A DNA stretch of 64,000 nt from Asterella californica (lineage: Eukaryota > Streptophyta > Marchantiopsida > Marchantiales > Aytoniaceae): contig JAYKYS010000015.1 in assembly GCA_036924285.1 (NCBI GenBank), positions 10,106,001 to 10,170,000 of the forward strand. Direction: 5' to 3'. The translations under genes were made by a program, and so were the position numbers. The notes under the pieces are model-generated. The model did not search any database, had not been told where the DNA came from, and was given only the letters and a program-made list of their open reading frames with translations. This document shows, one piece after another, positions 23,866-36,708 of this stretch (its first letter is position 1; each line of letters opens with the position of its first letter).

Positions 23866-24900
23866 CCATGTGACTAGAGTAGGCATCGCATGAGTAGAAA
23901 GCAAGTTTCTAAACCAAGGCAGGGACCCGAGAGTCGGGAAGAAGAAGGAACATGTTGCCATGGGTCAGATAGAAGATACTCGCAAAAGACCCTCATGTCT
24001 TCTCGCGCATTATGCCAGTCTTTCCAATCTTCTAGTCTCTCTAGGAAGATTGGGAGGCATAGGCCTGGTTCTCAGTTTCCTGCTTCTCCAAACAACAATC
24101 AACTCTCAAGCTCACTCTGGATTCGTATCAAGCTTCTCTCAACACAAATTCAATCCAATCCAATCACTCGATATGAATTACAAACAATCATCTTCCGAAG
24201 ATGTTCAGACATTCAAAAGTGTCTTCTGTCCACGGATTCTGGGACAGAAGCATAGTAGGGTAGGGAAATTGATAGTCAGATTGTCGAATTTGGGAATGAG
24301 AAGAAGGGAAGCTCAACTTCAACTCGGGAAGAAGTGAGAAGATGACTGACGAAATTTAGACAGCGCTTCTGCGTCCAATTTTCTCAAGAGAAATTCAGGA
24401 TAGGGAGGACGATTGATGGGCTTGCTGCAAACGATTGGGGAAGCACGAGAGACATCGAAACAAGAGACGGAAGCAATGGAGAAAAAGAAAGAACATGGAA
24501 AGAACCTCAGTACTGCTTCGGGCTGTTTCTGGTTGCTCCTTTAGTCTTCTGCGCGCTTCAGCACCTCAATTTCGTCTTCAATGTTGTACCACGATCCTGC
24601 TCGTAACTACTTCCACAATCGATCTCGACTTGCTACGCTCCGAAGCTTCTCTCCCGATTTTCTACTTGACCCTCAATTTCTAATCTTCTGAACCCTCAAG
24701 GATTCCTCAATCTTCCACCTTGAGTGCGCGTCCTGGCTGGAAGACGCCTTCTCCTATTCAGTCTCTTCAATTCCCTTTTGTGCGCTTCTAATCTCGACCT
24801 TCAATTCGAAGTAAGTTCTTGAGCAGAAGCAGCGAGAGAGCTCGGTGCTAATGCGCCTCCAGCTTGTATCTTCTCTTGCGCGAGTAGGGAATGGGTTCGA
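23866..24900 (+). mobile_element. Possible G2-type LTR relic
   Basis: TGTCCATGTGACTAGAGTAGG at 23864-23884 is colinear, over about 80 bases, with the presumed LTR starts near 25345 and 51005 (TGTCCATG followed by GAT/GATAAG, then TTTCTAAA). Beyond about 23.95 kb I cannot follow the homology. Frames at 23890-24337 are not convincing genes. Confidence 0.35.
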
Positions 24901-25169
24901 TTACCTCGACCTACCTACTACTACGATGACTACTCGGTAGGTACACCTACCCCTTACCTAGGTGGCGTGCGGTTGGTACCCCTGCGATCGCAGTCACTAT
25001 CTTCTCGGAAGAAGTCGACTTCTCTTCACAAAGTCCGTTAAGATCATCTTCCCGCTAATCAGGGCGTAATCTTAAATAATAAGGTTACTTCAATTATATA
25101 GACATGTCATTATCTTAAAATTTTTGAAAAAATCTCCATTCCTGCAATTTGTGAGCACCACAGCCGTCC

Positions 25170-26095
25170 ATGGTATCAGAAGACGAATTAGGTGGTCAAG
25201 CAGGTGCATATCTCATGGTCGTCACACTTGGTGATTTGAAATAGATAGGAACATCAGTTAGCTGTTTATATCTCACTACTTTGTACAAAATCAGAGTTAG
25301 CTATTTTAAGCTGGACAACTCCCTTTTATATTTTTAGGTGACTGTCCATGCGAGATGATTAGTTACAGTAGGAGTAAAGAATACTTTCTTAAACTGAGAG
25401 GAGAACCGAAGTCTAGTAGGAGGTGGACCTCTGACGGTGTCTCATTTTATCCTCTAGACTGTGGTTGCGATTTGAAGAGATCCCCCTCATGTGATTCAAG
25501 ACGATTGTATAAGATTGAGGTCAATGTAGAATTCTACATACAGAGTTTGTTACACATAGAGCAGGTCTACACCTCCGCTCCCAAGAGGAGATCGTGGGAA
25601 TGTAGACAGGAGTAGATAGCATAGACAAGGAACGGCATTTTCATGCAATCCTGTTTAAGCTGGTGTGTCGAGAGGTAGTGACATGAAGCTAAAGGGGTAG
25701 CTTCTAGAAGCTAATGTAACTTCTTCTCAAGATTGGATTGTAGATTTTGTTTACAGAAGCTTTGTCTATGTCTTTTGAGTTTCATCGAATTCATACCCAA
25801 TTGTGCATAAGAAGTCTTCCTGTTGAATGACGGTGATTGTTAGAAGATGTGCAGAGTCCAAATTTGTCTCATCCGGTGGAGCATTTTGGATCCACGCACA
25901 GATTGTCCATGGGAGATTGGTCCTTTGAGTCAGAGCAGTCGAAGTAAGGACAGAAGAAGCTAGAAAACTTCTTTTCACAACAGAAGACATCATCCTCAGC
26001 CAGAAGACAGTCCTGTAAGTAGATATTTGGTCTTCTTCCCCAATTTACTACAAGCAGGGATGGCTTGTTAGTCAGGATCCGGACTAGAAACCTAT
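25170..26095 (+). mobile_element. Family G2 3' end: accessory ORF tail plus LTR
   Basis: This is colinear with the minus strand of 51165-50225. The accessory ORF tail (ATCAGAAGACGAATTAGG, partner CCAGAAGCCGAATTAGA), TGTCCATGCGAGATGATTAG, the GAGGAGAACCGAAG block, GCAGGTCTACACCTCC, GTGTGTCGAGAG and the stretch antisense to ORF 25993-25766 all recur in order. That small minus-strand ORF has a similar counterpart at 50316-50582 (both contain TIGYEFDE). It lies antisense within the LTR and is probably not a gene. Confidence 0.7.
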
Positions 26096-26458
26096 AGAAA
26101 CATTAATTTCTCTCTTTGCTTTGATTTTTCTCTTCTTCTCTCATCTTCCCATCTTCCTTCTATCTTCTATTTGGATTCGGAAGCTTCTTTTTGAGTATCA
26201 GTGGAAGTGAGTGTCGTTGTAGTGCTGTCAGAAGATCATTTTCGTGACCAGAAGCCTGGAAAGACTACAGGAGGCATACACCCTGTGATTGATCTAACCC
26301 GTTGGAAATCGTAAGAGTAATTTGTGGTATGAACAGTAATTGGCATCTACAGAGCTCTTCTGAAAGTGTCAGAAGCCGAGTTGAACCCCCAGAAGCCCAG
26401 GAGATAGAGGCAGAGGTAGTACTTCCCAAGGACAAGGAGAGTCACTTGATCAAGATGA

Positions 26459-26760
26459 ATGTTTGATGATAATGATGTAAAAGATGGGGACCACCAAGAT
26501 GAAGGTGGAGATAATGACGGAGAGAATGTTCATCTTGAAAATACTTTTGAAGAAAATGATCAAGAAGAAGATCCTAGCATTGACGGTCTGACTAGAGTTG
26601 AGAATGTTATTTGCACTGTTCTTACTCCAGTTCCTCTGGGACAAATTCGTGCAAACAATCACTCACTCGATGTTGTTTCACATGCCCTTATGGATGCTCC
26701 ACAGACAGATGACATGCTTATTAGTTTTGACCGTTTAGCAATTCAGTTCTATAGGTAAAA
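26459..26760 (+). CDS. Acidic hypothetical protein fragment
   Basis: A 99-codon frame with a highly acidic first half (D, E and N runs) followed by VLTPVPLGQIRANNHSLDVVSHALMD. It sits about 360 bases after a G2 LTR, so it may be the start of that element's internal region. The frame could continue after a short interruption at about 26824 (LWDRSLYYAKDEDD). The family is not recognised. Confidence 0.3.
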
Positions 26761-26899
26761 AATGTTAGCACCAAATGTTAGTTCTTCGTAACATAATAAC
26801 GAGTTAATCTAACATTGAAATCAGTAGATTGTGGGATAGATCTTTATATTACGCTAAAGATGAGGATGATATTCGTATAAGCAAAGTGAGATATTATAT

Positions 26900-28030
26900 T
26901 CATTTCAAGAATTCAAGGATCAGTTCGTGCATAGTACATCATCCAAAGAGCGACCCTACATCATCCAAAGAATGACCCGGCAAGAGTATAATGAGGCTCA
27001 AATAAAATAAAATATATTTTTTATTTGAGTCAACTCTTAGAAAACGATGAAAAAGAACGATATCATAGTCTTGTCTAGCCAAAAGACATCGTTGCTTGAT
27101 ACTCCGTCTCATTGTGATGCACATTCATGTACTTGTTTAGTGATATTCTCTGTTTTATTTTTGCTGGATATGGAGTTTAAAGTACGCGGGGACGAAAGAA
27201 AGTGGTTTACTCCAGTTGTCTATCTATTGTGAGTTATTTTGTGTAAATAGATACCCAACTGCTTTTGGAAATTCAAGTTTATTTTATACTATAAAGATAT
27301 AGGTAGAGATTATATAGAAATTATAGTCTTTATTAATCTGGAAAGTGAAAGTATTTAATAACCATTAGATGTTAATTATACCGATTGTCAGAGACTTAGT
27401 GTAAATAAACATCCCCAATTGCTTTTGGAGTTTGTTTTGTATTATCAAGAAGTAGGTTAATATTACGTAGAAATTCTAGTGGTAATTACTTTGAAAATTG
27501 AAGTTCTATATAAACTATTAAATGTTAATGTATGACGAGAGATGCTGCGAGCACAAGACATAACCCATAAAGCAAACAACAGAGACACGATTCCGAAACT
27601 ACAACTGCGATAGCCTGGTACCGGATAGATATTATTTGCATACGTTAATTTATTAACTAACCCTTCTAACGAAAAGGTTAGGTAATAAATTAATGAGCAT
27701 ACTGCATTCTCCATCTGAAGATAGAGAAGGCGAATTATGCATGCTTAGCTTCATAATACAATAGTGACCCTGTTCCACTTCGCCTAGAACTGGTTTTAAT
27801 CTCTAGAGTCGTTTCTAGTAGATTATTTTTGTAGATTGGTTTGAATTTGGTGCGAGTTATTGTTAACCGTCATGATTGCTCTCTTCGCCTGTATCCATCA
27901 TCCGAAGTTAGTCAGAGTTCACTACATGAAAACGCTGGAATGCTCCACAAAATTGCTCCCACTTCAGAGCATACGTACTGTCTTCATCCCATCCCAATAA
28001 CCAAGCGTCAACAAGAAAACAAGAGAAGCC
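26900..28030. other. Intergenic, downstream of the MATE gene
   Basis: No supportable gene. Two segments near 27227-27300 and 27400-27490 resemble each other (GTGTAAATA(G/A)A, then ACTGCTTTTGGA or TTGCTTTTGGA, then TATTACGTAGAAATT-like text), suggesting an old duplication. Confidence 0.4.
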
Positions 28031-31000
28031 TCAGTGCAGGAGGAGGTTGCAGACCTGATACTCCCAGTTGGTTCTACCAGTGAGAACGGCCTGGCCTATC
28101 AGCTGCAAGAAAACTCCCACCATCATCCCCCACCAAAGTCCCTGTACAAGAGAGCATAGCACAAGTGTGTCAGACAAGCAGTCCCTAGACATCAGCAAGA
28201 AACACCTTCCACCGCTTACTGAAACTGATGGATCGGCAGGTTCATCGGGAAAAGGTGGCTGCACGTGAACGTGATCTCATCTCAAGGCAAAGTTGTCTGC
28301 AGTACTCGCAAATATCAACGGCGTAGAGCGAGGAACACTACATACCGACTGCTACTACTGGATGGGTGCCTAATTCACCGACTGACAGTCCATACCTGTA
28401 AACCCATCTCCATCTTTATACCGAAGATGTAAGCAAGTGGTAGTGAAAACCCGTACAGTGCAATGGTATTAACCACAGATCCAGCCAACTGCTGCCCCGA
28501 TCCTCTTAGAACCGCTGTAATGGTCAAACAAGATTCATATATGATCGCAAACTTATGCAGGAACTTTTTTATCTTAGAACTTGTTTCTACCTTCACATCA
28601 ACACCGCCATGTTCTACGGTTGTCACTGAAATCGGAAATAGCTCAACACTTCCACGATATACATACCAGACAAAACCGCATTCCACCCTACTCCCATGAT
28701 GCAAGCCACCACGACTGGTACTAAATCAGCAACTGCTTGCAAAACCGCTGTTTCAGAGGTGTCGATGAAGACACTTGCCCAGGGCTTTCTTACGACTAGC
28801 AAAGTTACGGCCAGGAAACCACCGACAATCGTTGTCAGTGTCAAGGAAACTATCACTGCCAGTCTTGCTCTTCCAGGCCTTTGGGCACCAAGTGCATTCG
28901 ACTGCAAAAGATAAATATGTCCAGCACTTCAATCGGTAATTCCGAATTAACAAACTATAGAACCCAACATACTGAAGGGTACAGTATCGAATTGTTTCCA
29001 AATGCAGAGATTTTTGCAGCTATCCACATCATTGCAATCTAATTTCCATTGGTCAGATTAGAGTATATATAAACTTTTGTTGGGTTTATGTCAAAAATTT
29101 AACTACGACGTTTGGTCAGAATTCACACGTAAATATGACACTAACATGTAACACATTGATTACCCGCTAGTTAAGACCCAAATATGGTAAAGAATTTTGT
29201 TGGTAGTTGCGACCATCCACCGTATCTCCTGTCGGTGAAATTCTCGATTCGGAAATGATACTACCCAGCTTAATGACACTCTGTCTTTGTGAAGCTTAAC
29301 ATTGACACTCCGGTAAATTCTTGAAAACATCTCATTTCTGTTGGTCGAAAAGTTAATTTTGTGCGAGAGGAGCTAGTAGCTAGTATGGATGTCCAGTTCA
29401 GTAGACCTCCATGCTATAGCTAGTTTAATATTCTGAAACCTAACAAACACCTTCTGCTCTTTAGACAGTCCTTCCATTGACTGGATTTTACTCGATTGAC
29501 TGAAAATAAAACTAGCTGAGAAAGAAGCTTCTGAGATAAAATGGATTGTCAGCTTGGATCTCCTACCCAATTACTCTGCCCGTTCTCAAATTGATATCAT
29601 CCAATACCTGTCTAGTTTGAGAAGTCCTAACCAGCAACTGTAGGTGTGAGAACTGAACTAAACATCTGTCCTACCATGATATTTTTCAACTTACCTGGCT
29701 GCGGTGCCGAGTCCAAGAGGAAGCATGAAGAATATCCCGACAGTCTGAAAGCTGTCAAAAGCCAGATCGGACGTCGAAATATTGTAAGATTGGTGGTCTA
29801 AAAATTAAACGCAATCATGTTTCCGAAAATCCGACCCAGGAACCAGTGGTTCTCTAGATCTTATCAATTCAGTATTAATCTATTCTGTATCAGTTAGTGT
29901 TCAGTATCGATCAGTTCAGTATCAATCAGTTAGTGCTCACCAGATAGTTATGGCCGAAACAGCAATGTCGGGATGCGGTAGCCATCCAGACATGATTTGT
30001 AAGATCTCCCAAACCCACCATTGAAACCTGGAGACACGTTGTACGTACACATATTAATACTTTTCTCTCCCCACCATAGCCATGCCCTTCGAAGGAATTT
30101 CAGATCGTCAAAGCCGGTTTGAGGAGTGTATAAAAGTAATCCCCAACTTACGCGGTCATGGCACATGCTGGGAGAGCGAGAGCCAGAAACGGTCCCAGAT
30201 TCTTAAATGCTGCTAGGGACCAACCAGGCCACGATCGACTGAGAATTCCAGAACCCTCCAAGTTCAGAAATAGCACCAGCAGTATTAAGGTCACCACGTT
30301 GGAAGTGCTATTTGCCAGAGCGGCGCCAACAAATCCCAAGTCCAGAGCGTAAATGTACAACCAGCATATGGGAGCGTGGACAATCAAAACCGCGCAAGAT
30401 ATGACTGCCAAGGGTTTTGTGACCCTCTGCATTTGGAGAAACTTGGACACCGGCAGGTAGAGCGCGGTAGCAAAGAGACCAGGAAGTTCAAACATCACGT
30501 ACTGCCCTGCGAGTGCTGCAATCTCAACGTCCTGAAAGTCAAGCATACATGCTTATGTTAAATCCAATCGATATTTCTACTCACACACCGCTTGGACAGA
30601 CAGCTCGATTTGTATGCGTGAGTGTGAGATCGAGACTGACGAGAGATACTCCTTCAAACCACCAGAAACAGTATATATATTCGTATGGCCTTTGAACGTC
30701 AGGTCTATCTTAAATCTCCTCCGCGCATGCGCAAGGAACGGAAAGGGAACGGGAAAAACATTTCAAGCACTCGGAAAGTTTTAGTCCGTCTGTACCTGGC
30801 CCCACTGCCGGAGGACCCACGATGCATGTCCCCAAAGAACGCAGATGGGTAAACAAAATGTCATCAACACAAGTTGTCCTCTTTGGAGCAGATAGCCAAG
30901 CAGATGTGATTGTCCATTACCGTACGCTTGGCCACCAATAGTCTCCATTCCACCTGCTAGACCTTCCTGGAAACAGATTCCAGCTTCAGCTTTAAATCGT

Positions 31001-31657
31001 TCAGAGGTTGGTAGTAATATTGTTAGTTCTTCCAGGTCCGATTCGAGGCTCTTACTGACTGATGAAATCTTTCAAGTTCCATCGTGCAACATTCACTCGA
31101 TCAGTGTACTGTATCTCATCCAATTTAGCTAAGATTGGTCACAAATTCTAATGGTTAACATTCGAACGGATATTCTGTCTCGAGGAATGTTCTGAACACA
31201 TACATGTTTACATTTACAACTGCTGAATTTTACAGGGCATCGCAAACACCATGGACCTCTTTCTAACCGACAGCCGTAAGAGAGTTGTCCAAGAAGCATA
31301 GATGTGTGATCGCTCCGGATAAGTAATTGGAATGAAGGTGGAAGAGACACGAGAATGGCGTAGCGCATCAACAGAAGAACTTACGAGAACGGCGAAACCA
31401 AAGACATTTGCAAAGCTGGCCGCCATAGAAGCTCCAGCCAGATTCATCGCACCCAGGCGACCCACAAAGGCGACGGAAATAACTTGGACCAAGAAATCCA
31501 ACAAACCCATGAGGACGACGGGCACTCCGAGTTCCAAATGGATCTTCGCCTCATAAAATATCTCCACAGCTGCAGGTCTCTCGTGCAAGCCAACATCATC
31601 TTCCCTTGGATTCTTTTCTAACAACGGGGCCTCGGCATCTCGATCAGGAGCCTCCAT
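28031..31657 (-). CDS. MATE/DTX-family efflux transporter (8 exons, one junction out of frame)
   Basis: MATE proteins are 12-helix proton- or sodium-coupled antiporters that export organic compounds across the plasma or vacuolar membrane. Exons, minus strand: 31657-31385, 30966-30796, 30531-30152, 30027-29941, 29751-29695, 28901-28667, 28514-28396, 28141-28031. All introns are GT-AG and the model gives about 477 residues, a normal length for the family. Family blocks are visible in order: VPVVLMGLLDFLVQVISVAFVG (helix 1); GGMETIGGQAYG, the counterpart of the ALETLCGQAYGA signature; AALAGQYVMFELPGLFA; LGFVGAALA; WWVWEILQIMSGWLPHP; FMLPLGLGTAA; SNALGA; and GLWWGMMVG near the end. Exon phases agree except at exon 5 to 6. 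There exon 5 ends with two bases of a codon (AG) and exon 6 starts directly with TCG (S of SNALGA), leaving the message one base short. It is therefore either a recent pseudogene, an assembly error, or uses an unusual splice. The substrate is unknown. Confidence 0.85.
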
Positions 31658-32066
31658 CTTCGGGGACTGGAGAATGCGACAACAGCAAGGTGCGCACCTT
31701 CCCGTGAGCTATGAACAAAAATTCGCACTTAGATCACGAGAAGAGCTAGGGGCTTGAATCGACTCGACTGATTTCATCGATTCTTCAACATCTGTAGATT
31801 ACTGTCACAAACGGGTTTTTTGTAACAAAACGGAATCCTGCAGTCAGACCACCCGTATACAGGCGAGAGAGCGCGAAGGAAGCTCCCTAACGACACTTAC
31901 TTGAGAACTACCAGGGAAGATAATGGTATTTCCGAGAACCAACAAAAACCGGCGGAAACTAGCCGCTACAAGCTAGAAAAACCTCGCGAGCACTGGGAGA
32001 GGATGGTGTTTGCCGCGGTCTGCTGGGCTATGAGGTCCTCTGTGGATGATCCCGTAACCAGCTCGT
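31658..32066. other. Upstream region of the MATE gene
   Basis: The promoter and 5' leader of the minus-strand MATE gene should lie here. No clear TATA box stands out. Short frames at 31901-32155 and 32187-31966 are unsupported. Confidence 0.4.
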
Positions 32067-32164
32067 CAGTACTACCGGTAGTGGAGCTCAGCACTAAAGC
32101 GGTCATAAAGCGGACCCCGATGGTGATCATTTGTGAATCTGTTATCAGCATCTGACCGGGTTGA
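32067..32164 (+). repeat. Dispersed repeat R2, copy 2
   Basis: Same sequence and orientation as 1854-1942, with a few substitutions (GACCTC to GAGCTC, GCGCCCCC to GCGGACCCC) and a six-base insertion near the end. Confidence 0.7.
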
Positions 32165-32489
32165 ACTTGATAACAAATTTCATGCATTATTGTCTCACAT
32201 TATTGGCTTGAGCACACGTCGTTAGTGTTCATTATTTGGGTTGACCAATTAATGATCTTAGGAGATATTTATTATACGGACCATCAGTTCAAGCTTCATA
32301 GCGTTCCGGAATTCCAATCTCCCGCGCCCTTCCCTCCCGCAGCCATAGCGAGCCTGCTGTCGTTACGAGTGCTCGGAGGTAACCTGAGTTCTATATATAT
32401 CCGGGTAAATAGACTTTTCTCTGTTTTTACGTGCTCGTAATTTCACATAGGAATGGACAACCCGTAAACTTTTAAATTAAACCGGTTAA

Positions 32490-32580
32490 CGTTATAAACT
32501 ATTGATAAAATTGTTGATATTGATTGTTGATATTGATAAAATTGTTGATATAACCCGGGATAAGTTAATTATCCCGGGTT
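32490..32580. repeat. ATTGATAAAATTGTTGAT tandem units and a 12-bp palindrome
   Basis: ATTGATAAAATTGTTGATAT occurs twice (from about 32502 and 32532). It is followed by AACCCGGGATAA (32552-32563) and its exact inverse TTATCCCGGGTT (32569-32580) around a 5-base loop. Confidence 0.75.
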
Positions 32581-33188
32581 TCGGATATTTACCGATAAGC
32601 AAAACATCTTTCTTTGAACGCTGTTGCTATCCCGGACGTTGTGATCACTCCATGCTGAGGTATCAAACCTCACTGTGTAATAAGTTGCCGTCGCTACAGT
32701 GTTCTTTTCGAAGTTTTCCATGTGAACCGAACGGGTTATCTCCGGAAATACTTGTAACAGTTTCTAGGAATGGTCATAAGCAGTATGTTACCGTAAATCT
32801 TCTTTCTTTTACAACCGTTCGATATTCTTTCAGTTGGAAGTTCGGGTGTTTCTGAAGACGGTTTCTGAAGACTAACATTATCTGACATATAAGTTAAACT
32901 CTAATCCCGTTCTCATTTTTACGAGATGATCCATGTATAGTAGAAGTGCACTTCACTGAACATGATTAGCAACATGGGACGATGTTTTTGTCCTCTTGTT
33001 ATAGTACTTGTATGTAATCATTCAACTTATATGTCCAACTGAGATAACGTCAAGGTGCTCTGGTCCAAACGGTAATCCAATGAGGTCATTCTTTAATCAA
33101 CCTCCAACCTGTTGGCTAAAAGTTTCAGTAGATGCTCAGAGCATCTCTTCAACTACAGTTTTAGAATATTTTTCATCGTAGTTTCTAA

Positions 33189-33343
33189 CATTTCTGGTGC
33201 AGTTTGGTTTTGCAGAGCATTTCTGGTGTCGTTTGGTTTTGCAGAGTCTATCGCAGTTTCACCATATAGCGAACACTTTTTATGTTTGTCTCACAATGAA
33301 CTCTGCAAACACTTTTTATGTTTGTCTCACAATGAACTCTGCA
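33189..33343. repeat. Two adjacent tandem duplications
   Basis: A 29-base unit (CATTTCTGGTG..GTTTGGTTTTGCAGAG) occurs at about 33189 and 33218. A 36-base unit beginning AACACTTTTTATGTTTGTCT occurs at 33272 and 33308, exact. Both units end in GCAGAG or TCTGCA. Confidence 0.85.
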
Positions 33344-33399
33344 GTTTCTTGAAATAAGTTAATGTGGCAGAACTAGTTCGTGCCATCTTCGGAACTGTG

Positions 33400-36300
33400 A
33401 AAACTGAATTGTAAAAGAACTGTTTTGAAATCATCTTCTAAAGGGTGATAAACTATACGATTCAGTTTCAACTCTATTCGAAACTGAAACTGTATCTAGT
33501 CAGAGCATCCTGCTTATTACTAATCCTCACTCGCACATGTGAAAACCCATTCAGCAGTTTCAAAACTGTAAATTCATAGCAGCTCTTAGTAGCTTACCCC
33601 TAAGATGAGTTGTTTGTTTGAGAAGACTATTTTTCTTTTTCTTTCCTAAAGAGAAAAGCCAGATTTATTAAGCCATCGAAAAGAGAATAGAAAAAGACTC
33701 ATCAAAGGTGATCACCAACCACGACTGTAGGGAGAAGAACATTAGGATCTTTGTTTCTGTTGGTGTTTTGTGCCTCCTTTCAGTGCTGATGGATGGTAAA
33801 GAATAAATCCATCCAATCATGGTAAAGATATATATTTAGCAAGATGCAGATCCTGTAGTTAACTGAGAAAAAGAGAGACGCGGCTTGTGGAGCTCGTGTC
33901 TAAACTGGAGATTAGCAGAAAAAACAAAAAAGAAATGACTCAAAGAATGAGCTAAAAAATGCAATACTTAAGTAGGAATGAAAAGCAACGTACTTGTCTT
34001 GTTTTCATTAGCAATTTGCTTGATCAAATTCTCTTAACGATATATTGTTAGATCTCACTCTTGACTCTCTACTCACAATTCAGTCAGTTATTTTACCATG
34101 TCATTCATCCTTTTACTATTTTAGAATGTGATTAAATACATTTGTCATTCAACCTTTTTCAACAATAAGTCTGCTACAGACTTTATTACTATTTTGGCTC
34201 TAGGTTTATTATCATTGAATAATAATTCTCGAATTTTCATATTTTCATTAAGAAAAGCCAACAATAATGACATGTGTCAATATAGAAGATAATAGCTCTT
34301 CAAAATAAATAATTTGTATATTTTACTTTTACTTCAATGGAAGTCAGTAAATAATGGAACACATGTCAACATAAAAGAAAAATCTTTCTTAAAAAACTTT
34401 ATACCAAGAAGACACTCGATGAATCTATTAATTTATAGAATATTTTCACTTCAATTTATTGATAATTTATGAACTGACATGTGCGGTGTTATTTCTTATT
34501 ACCAAACCTAGTTTCAACAAATTAATCATGTCGTAAGGTTCATGCGGCATATTTTTTGCTTGACAAGATTTTTCAGTTTGCTTGTTACTTGGTCAGGTCC
34601 GTGACCGGGTATAATAAGTTCAAGCATTACACGTAAGCCGTGATGTACACGTGTGTCATGCGAAGTGTATGTGAGATACCTGATCTGACTCATGTTCAGC
34701 GATAGCTAACGTGGATCGGAATTTGAGACGAAACATCAGTGCGAGAGGAGAGAGCGCAAACAGAGTATGTGCAGAACAGAGTCGGATGAAGGATGCTGAC
34801 CTTGTTACATGATCATCATCCAATAGAGCAATACCTCAGGATTTTGATTAGTTTGGGATTTAGTGTAAACCTTGACCAGTGTGAACTCGACTTTCCAGGC
34901 AGTTTGGTTTGTGTTCCTCATTTCTAGAGGTAATGTGTAGTCTATCTGATGAGCTCATTGTAACTATCATTGGTGTATGGTAGGGATTGGAACATCTAAT
35001 TAATTCTATTCCGTCCACTCTTGTTGTTGTTAAGAACTTGTTCATAAGAAATCGTTGCCCGCTCAATGAACTAGCGCTGGTCAATGAAACTGATCAATTA
35101 CATACCCATAATCTATTTGTTACTCGGATGAACCGAAACTTAAATCAAAACTGAACAGAAACAGAAACTCATAACTAGCAGTCTTTCTACGTGGCTTACA
35201 AGACATCTGCCGCCTTCAATTCAAATCACTTGTTCAAAAGTACACTGTTCGTAGTTATATGGATCATTTTCGAAGGAATCTCTGTATCGACTACATTCAC
35301 TATACCGACACCATGCGGAGTCATTGCGGATGTCGAGATCCAAATCCCTCGTTCAGATAAAATGCCATTGTGCTCCCAGAAATAATAAACAGTACATGCT
35401 TATATCTCGATGCGTTAACTGAAACATCGTGAGGGTAAGGACCCATGAGCTATGGCCCATGAGTTACATTGACGAGCTATCTCTTGGCTATAGAGCACGA
35501 GAACGCATTGCAAAAAGCTTGAGTAGTCCTTGACATCGATTAGTATCGAAATTGTTGCATCACAACCAGGTAAGCAGAAATCCAGGGTAGATACACAAGA
35601 ACTCGTGGGATGAACATGTTCATGATGTTTGTAATATCTGAATGCCGTAGTGTGGAGTAACTTGTGTACAACGCCATCTTATTCATTGCTAGTGTGCTTA
35701 CATGTTGAGTTAACGATACTGTTCTAATTGTTATTCTCAACATGAAGAGATCACTTGACATAGTTATCATTAAGTTCTGATATTTTCTATGTACTAAGTA
35801 GTTTTGATATTTTCTATGTACTAAGTAGTTTTGACTCAATGGAAACGTAATGTTGCTATCTTTGTAACAAGGATCAACCTTTAACTAGATTTACGCATGC
35901 TCGTAAAAGGACACAACTAGTTGGACTCGGTTATTTTCAAAATGTGTAATGCATGTTATGCCAAAGCGGAGGGAAATAAAGAGAGTACAGTAGATCCTGA
36001 TAACGAAAAGATGCGAGCTTCTTAGTTATGACAAATTATGAGATGTCCAAAATGCTTGATGTAGTGAAGGAGTGTTTTGTCGTAGAACTGACTGAAGATA
36101 ATGCTGGTTTCTTTTGATTGACTGTTCGTCTAATCGATAAACCAATCATAGAGGAGTTTGCGAGCTGAAACTCGAGTAACACTAGTATTAAACTCTCGTC
36201 TTCGATAAAGATGAACGTCATTTCTAAGCACGTTGTTCACCACTTTCTTAGCATATGTACTGGCGTCGCTCTGCCAACAATTCTTTCGGGTCCTTGATAG

Positions 36301-36700
36301 CTGGAAGTTCTTCAAAAGTATGAAATGCCGGAGGGCTTGGGACCATCCATTCAAGTGTCGCTATTAAAAATTTAAATCAAATTTATAAAAAAAAATGACT
36401 TAGAATTTGCTAGTACGTACTAGTAGGAGGTCCGGAATCCACGTGCGAGCTCGACAGAAATGACGGTGTTCAAAACGATCCTCTTGTGTGTCTCACGCTG
36501 TGATCAAATTACATATCAGAGCCGAGAGTCCGCATCTATCTCACAGCACGCTTAAGAGAAAAAATGAAAGATCTCTAGGTTTGAGTGTGGAGGTACCGTT
36601 CGAGTTACAATAGACACATGTTTGAAAGTAATGCTTCTAACTTGTTAGCATCTGTTGCTACATGAGAAATTGACTTGCAACCTGAAACCTTTTCCAACAT
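33400..36700. other. Long gene-poor stretch
   Basis: Only short unsupported frames lie here. An exact 27-base tandem duplication (TGATATTTTCTATGTACTAA...) occupies 35778-35831. Nothing else stands out. Confidence 0.45.
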
Positions 36701-36708
36701 AAGCTATT

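Noticed and set aside
25172..25183. TGGTATCAGAAG resembling a tRNA-iMet primer-binding site
   Set aside because: It aligns with the coding end of the G2 accessory ORF (minus strand near 51170) and lies upstream of the LTR rather than just after one.
28068..28268. Plus-strand open frames over the MATE gene (28068-28268, 28463-28914, 30158-30352)
   Set aside because: They are shadows of MATE exons on the opposite strand.
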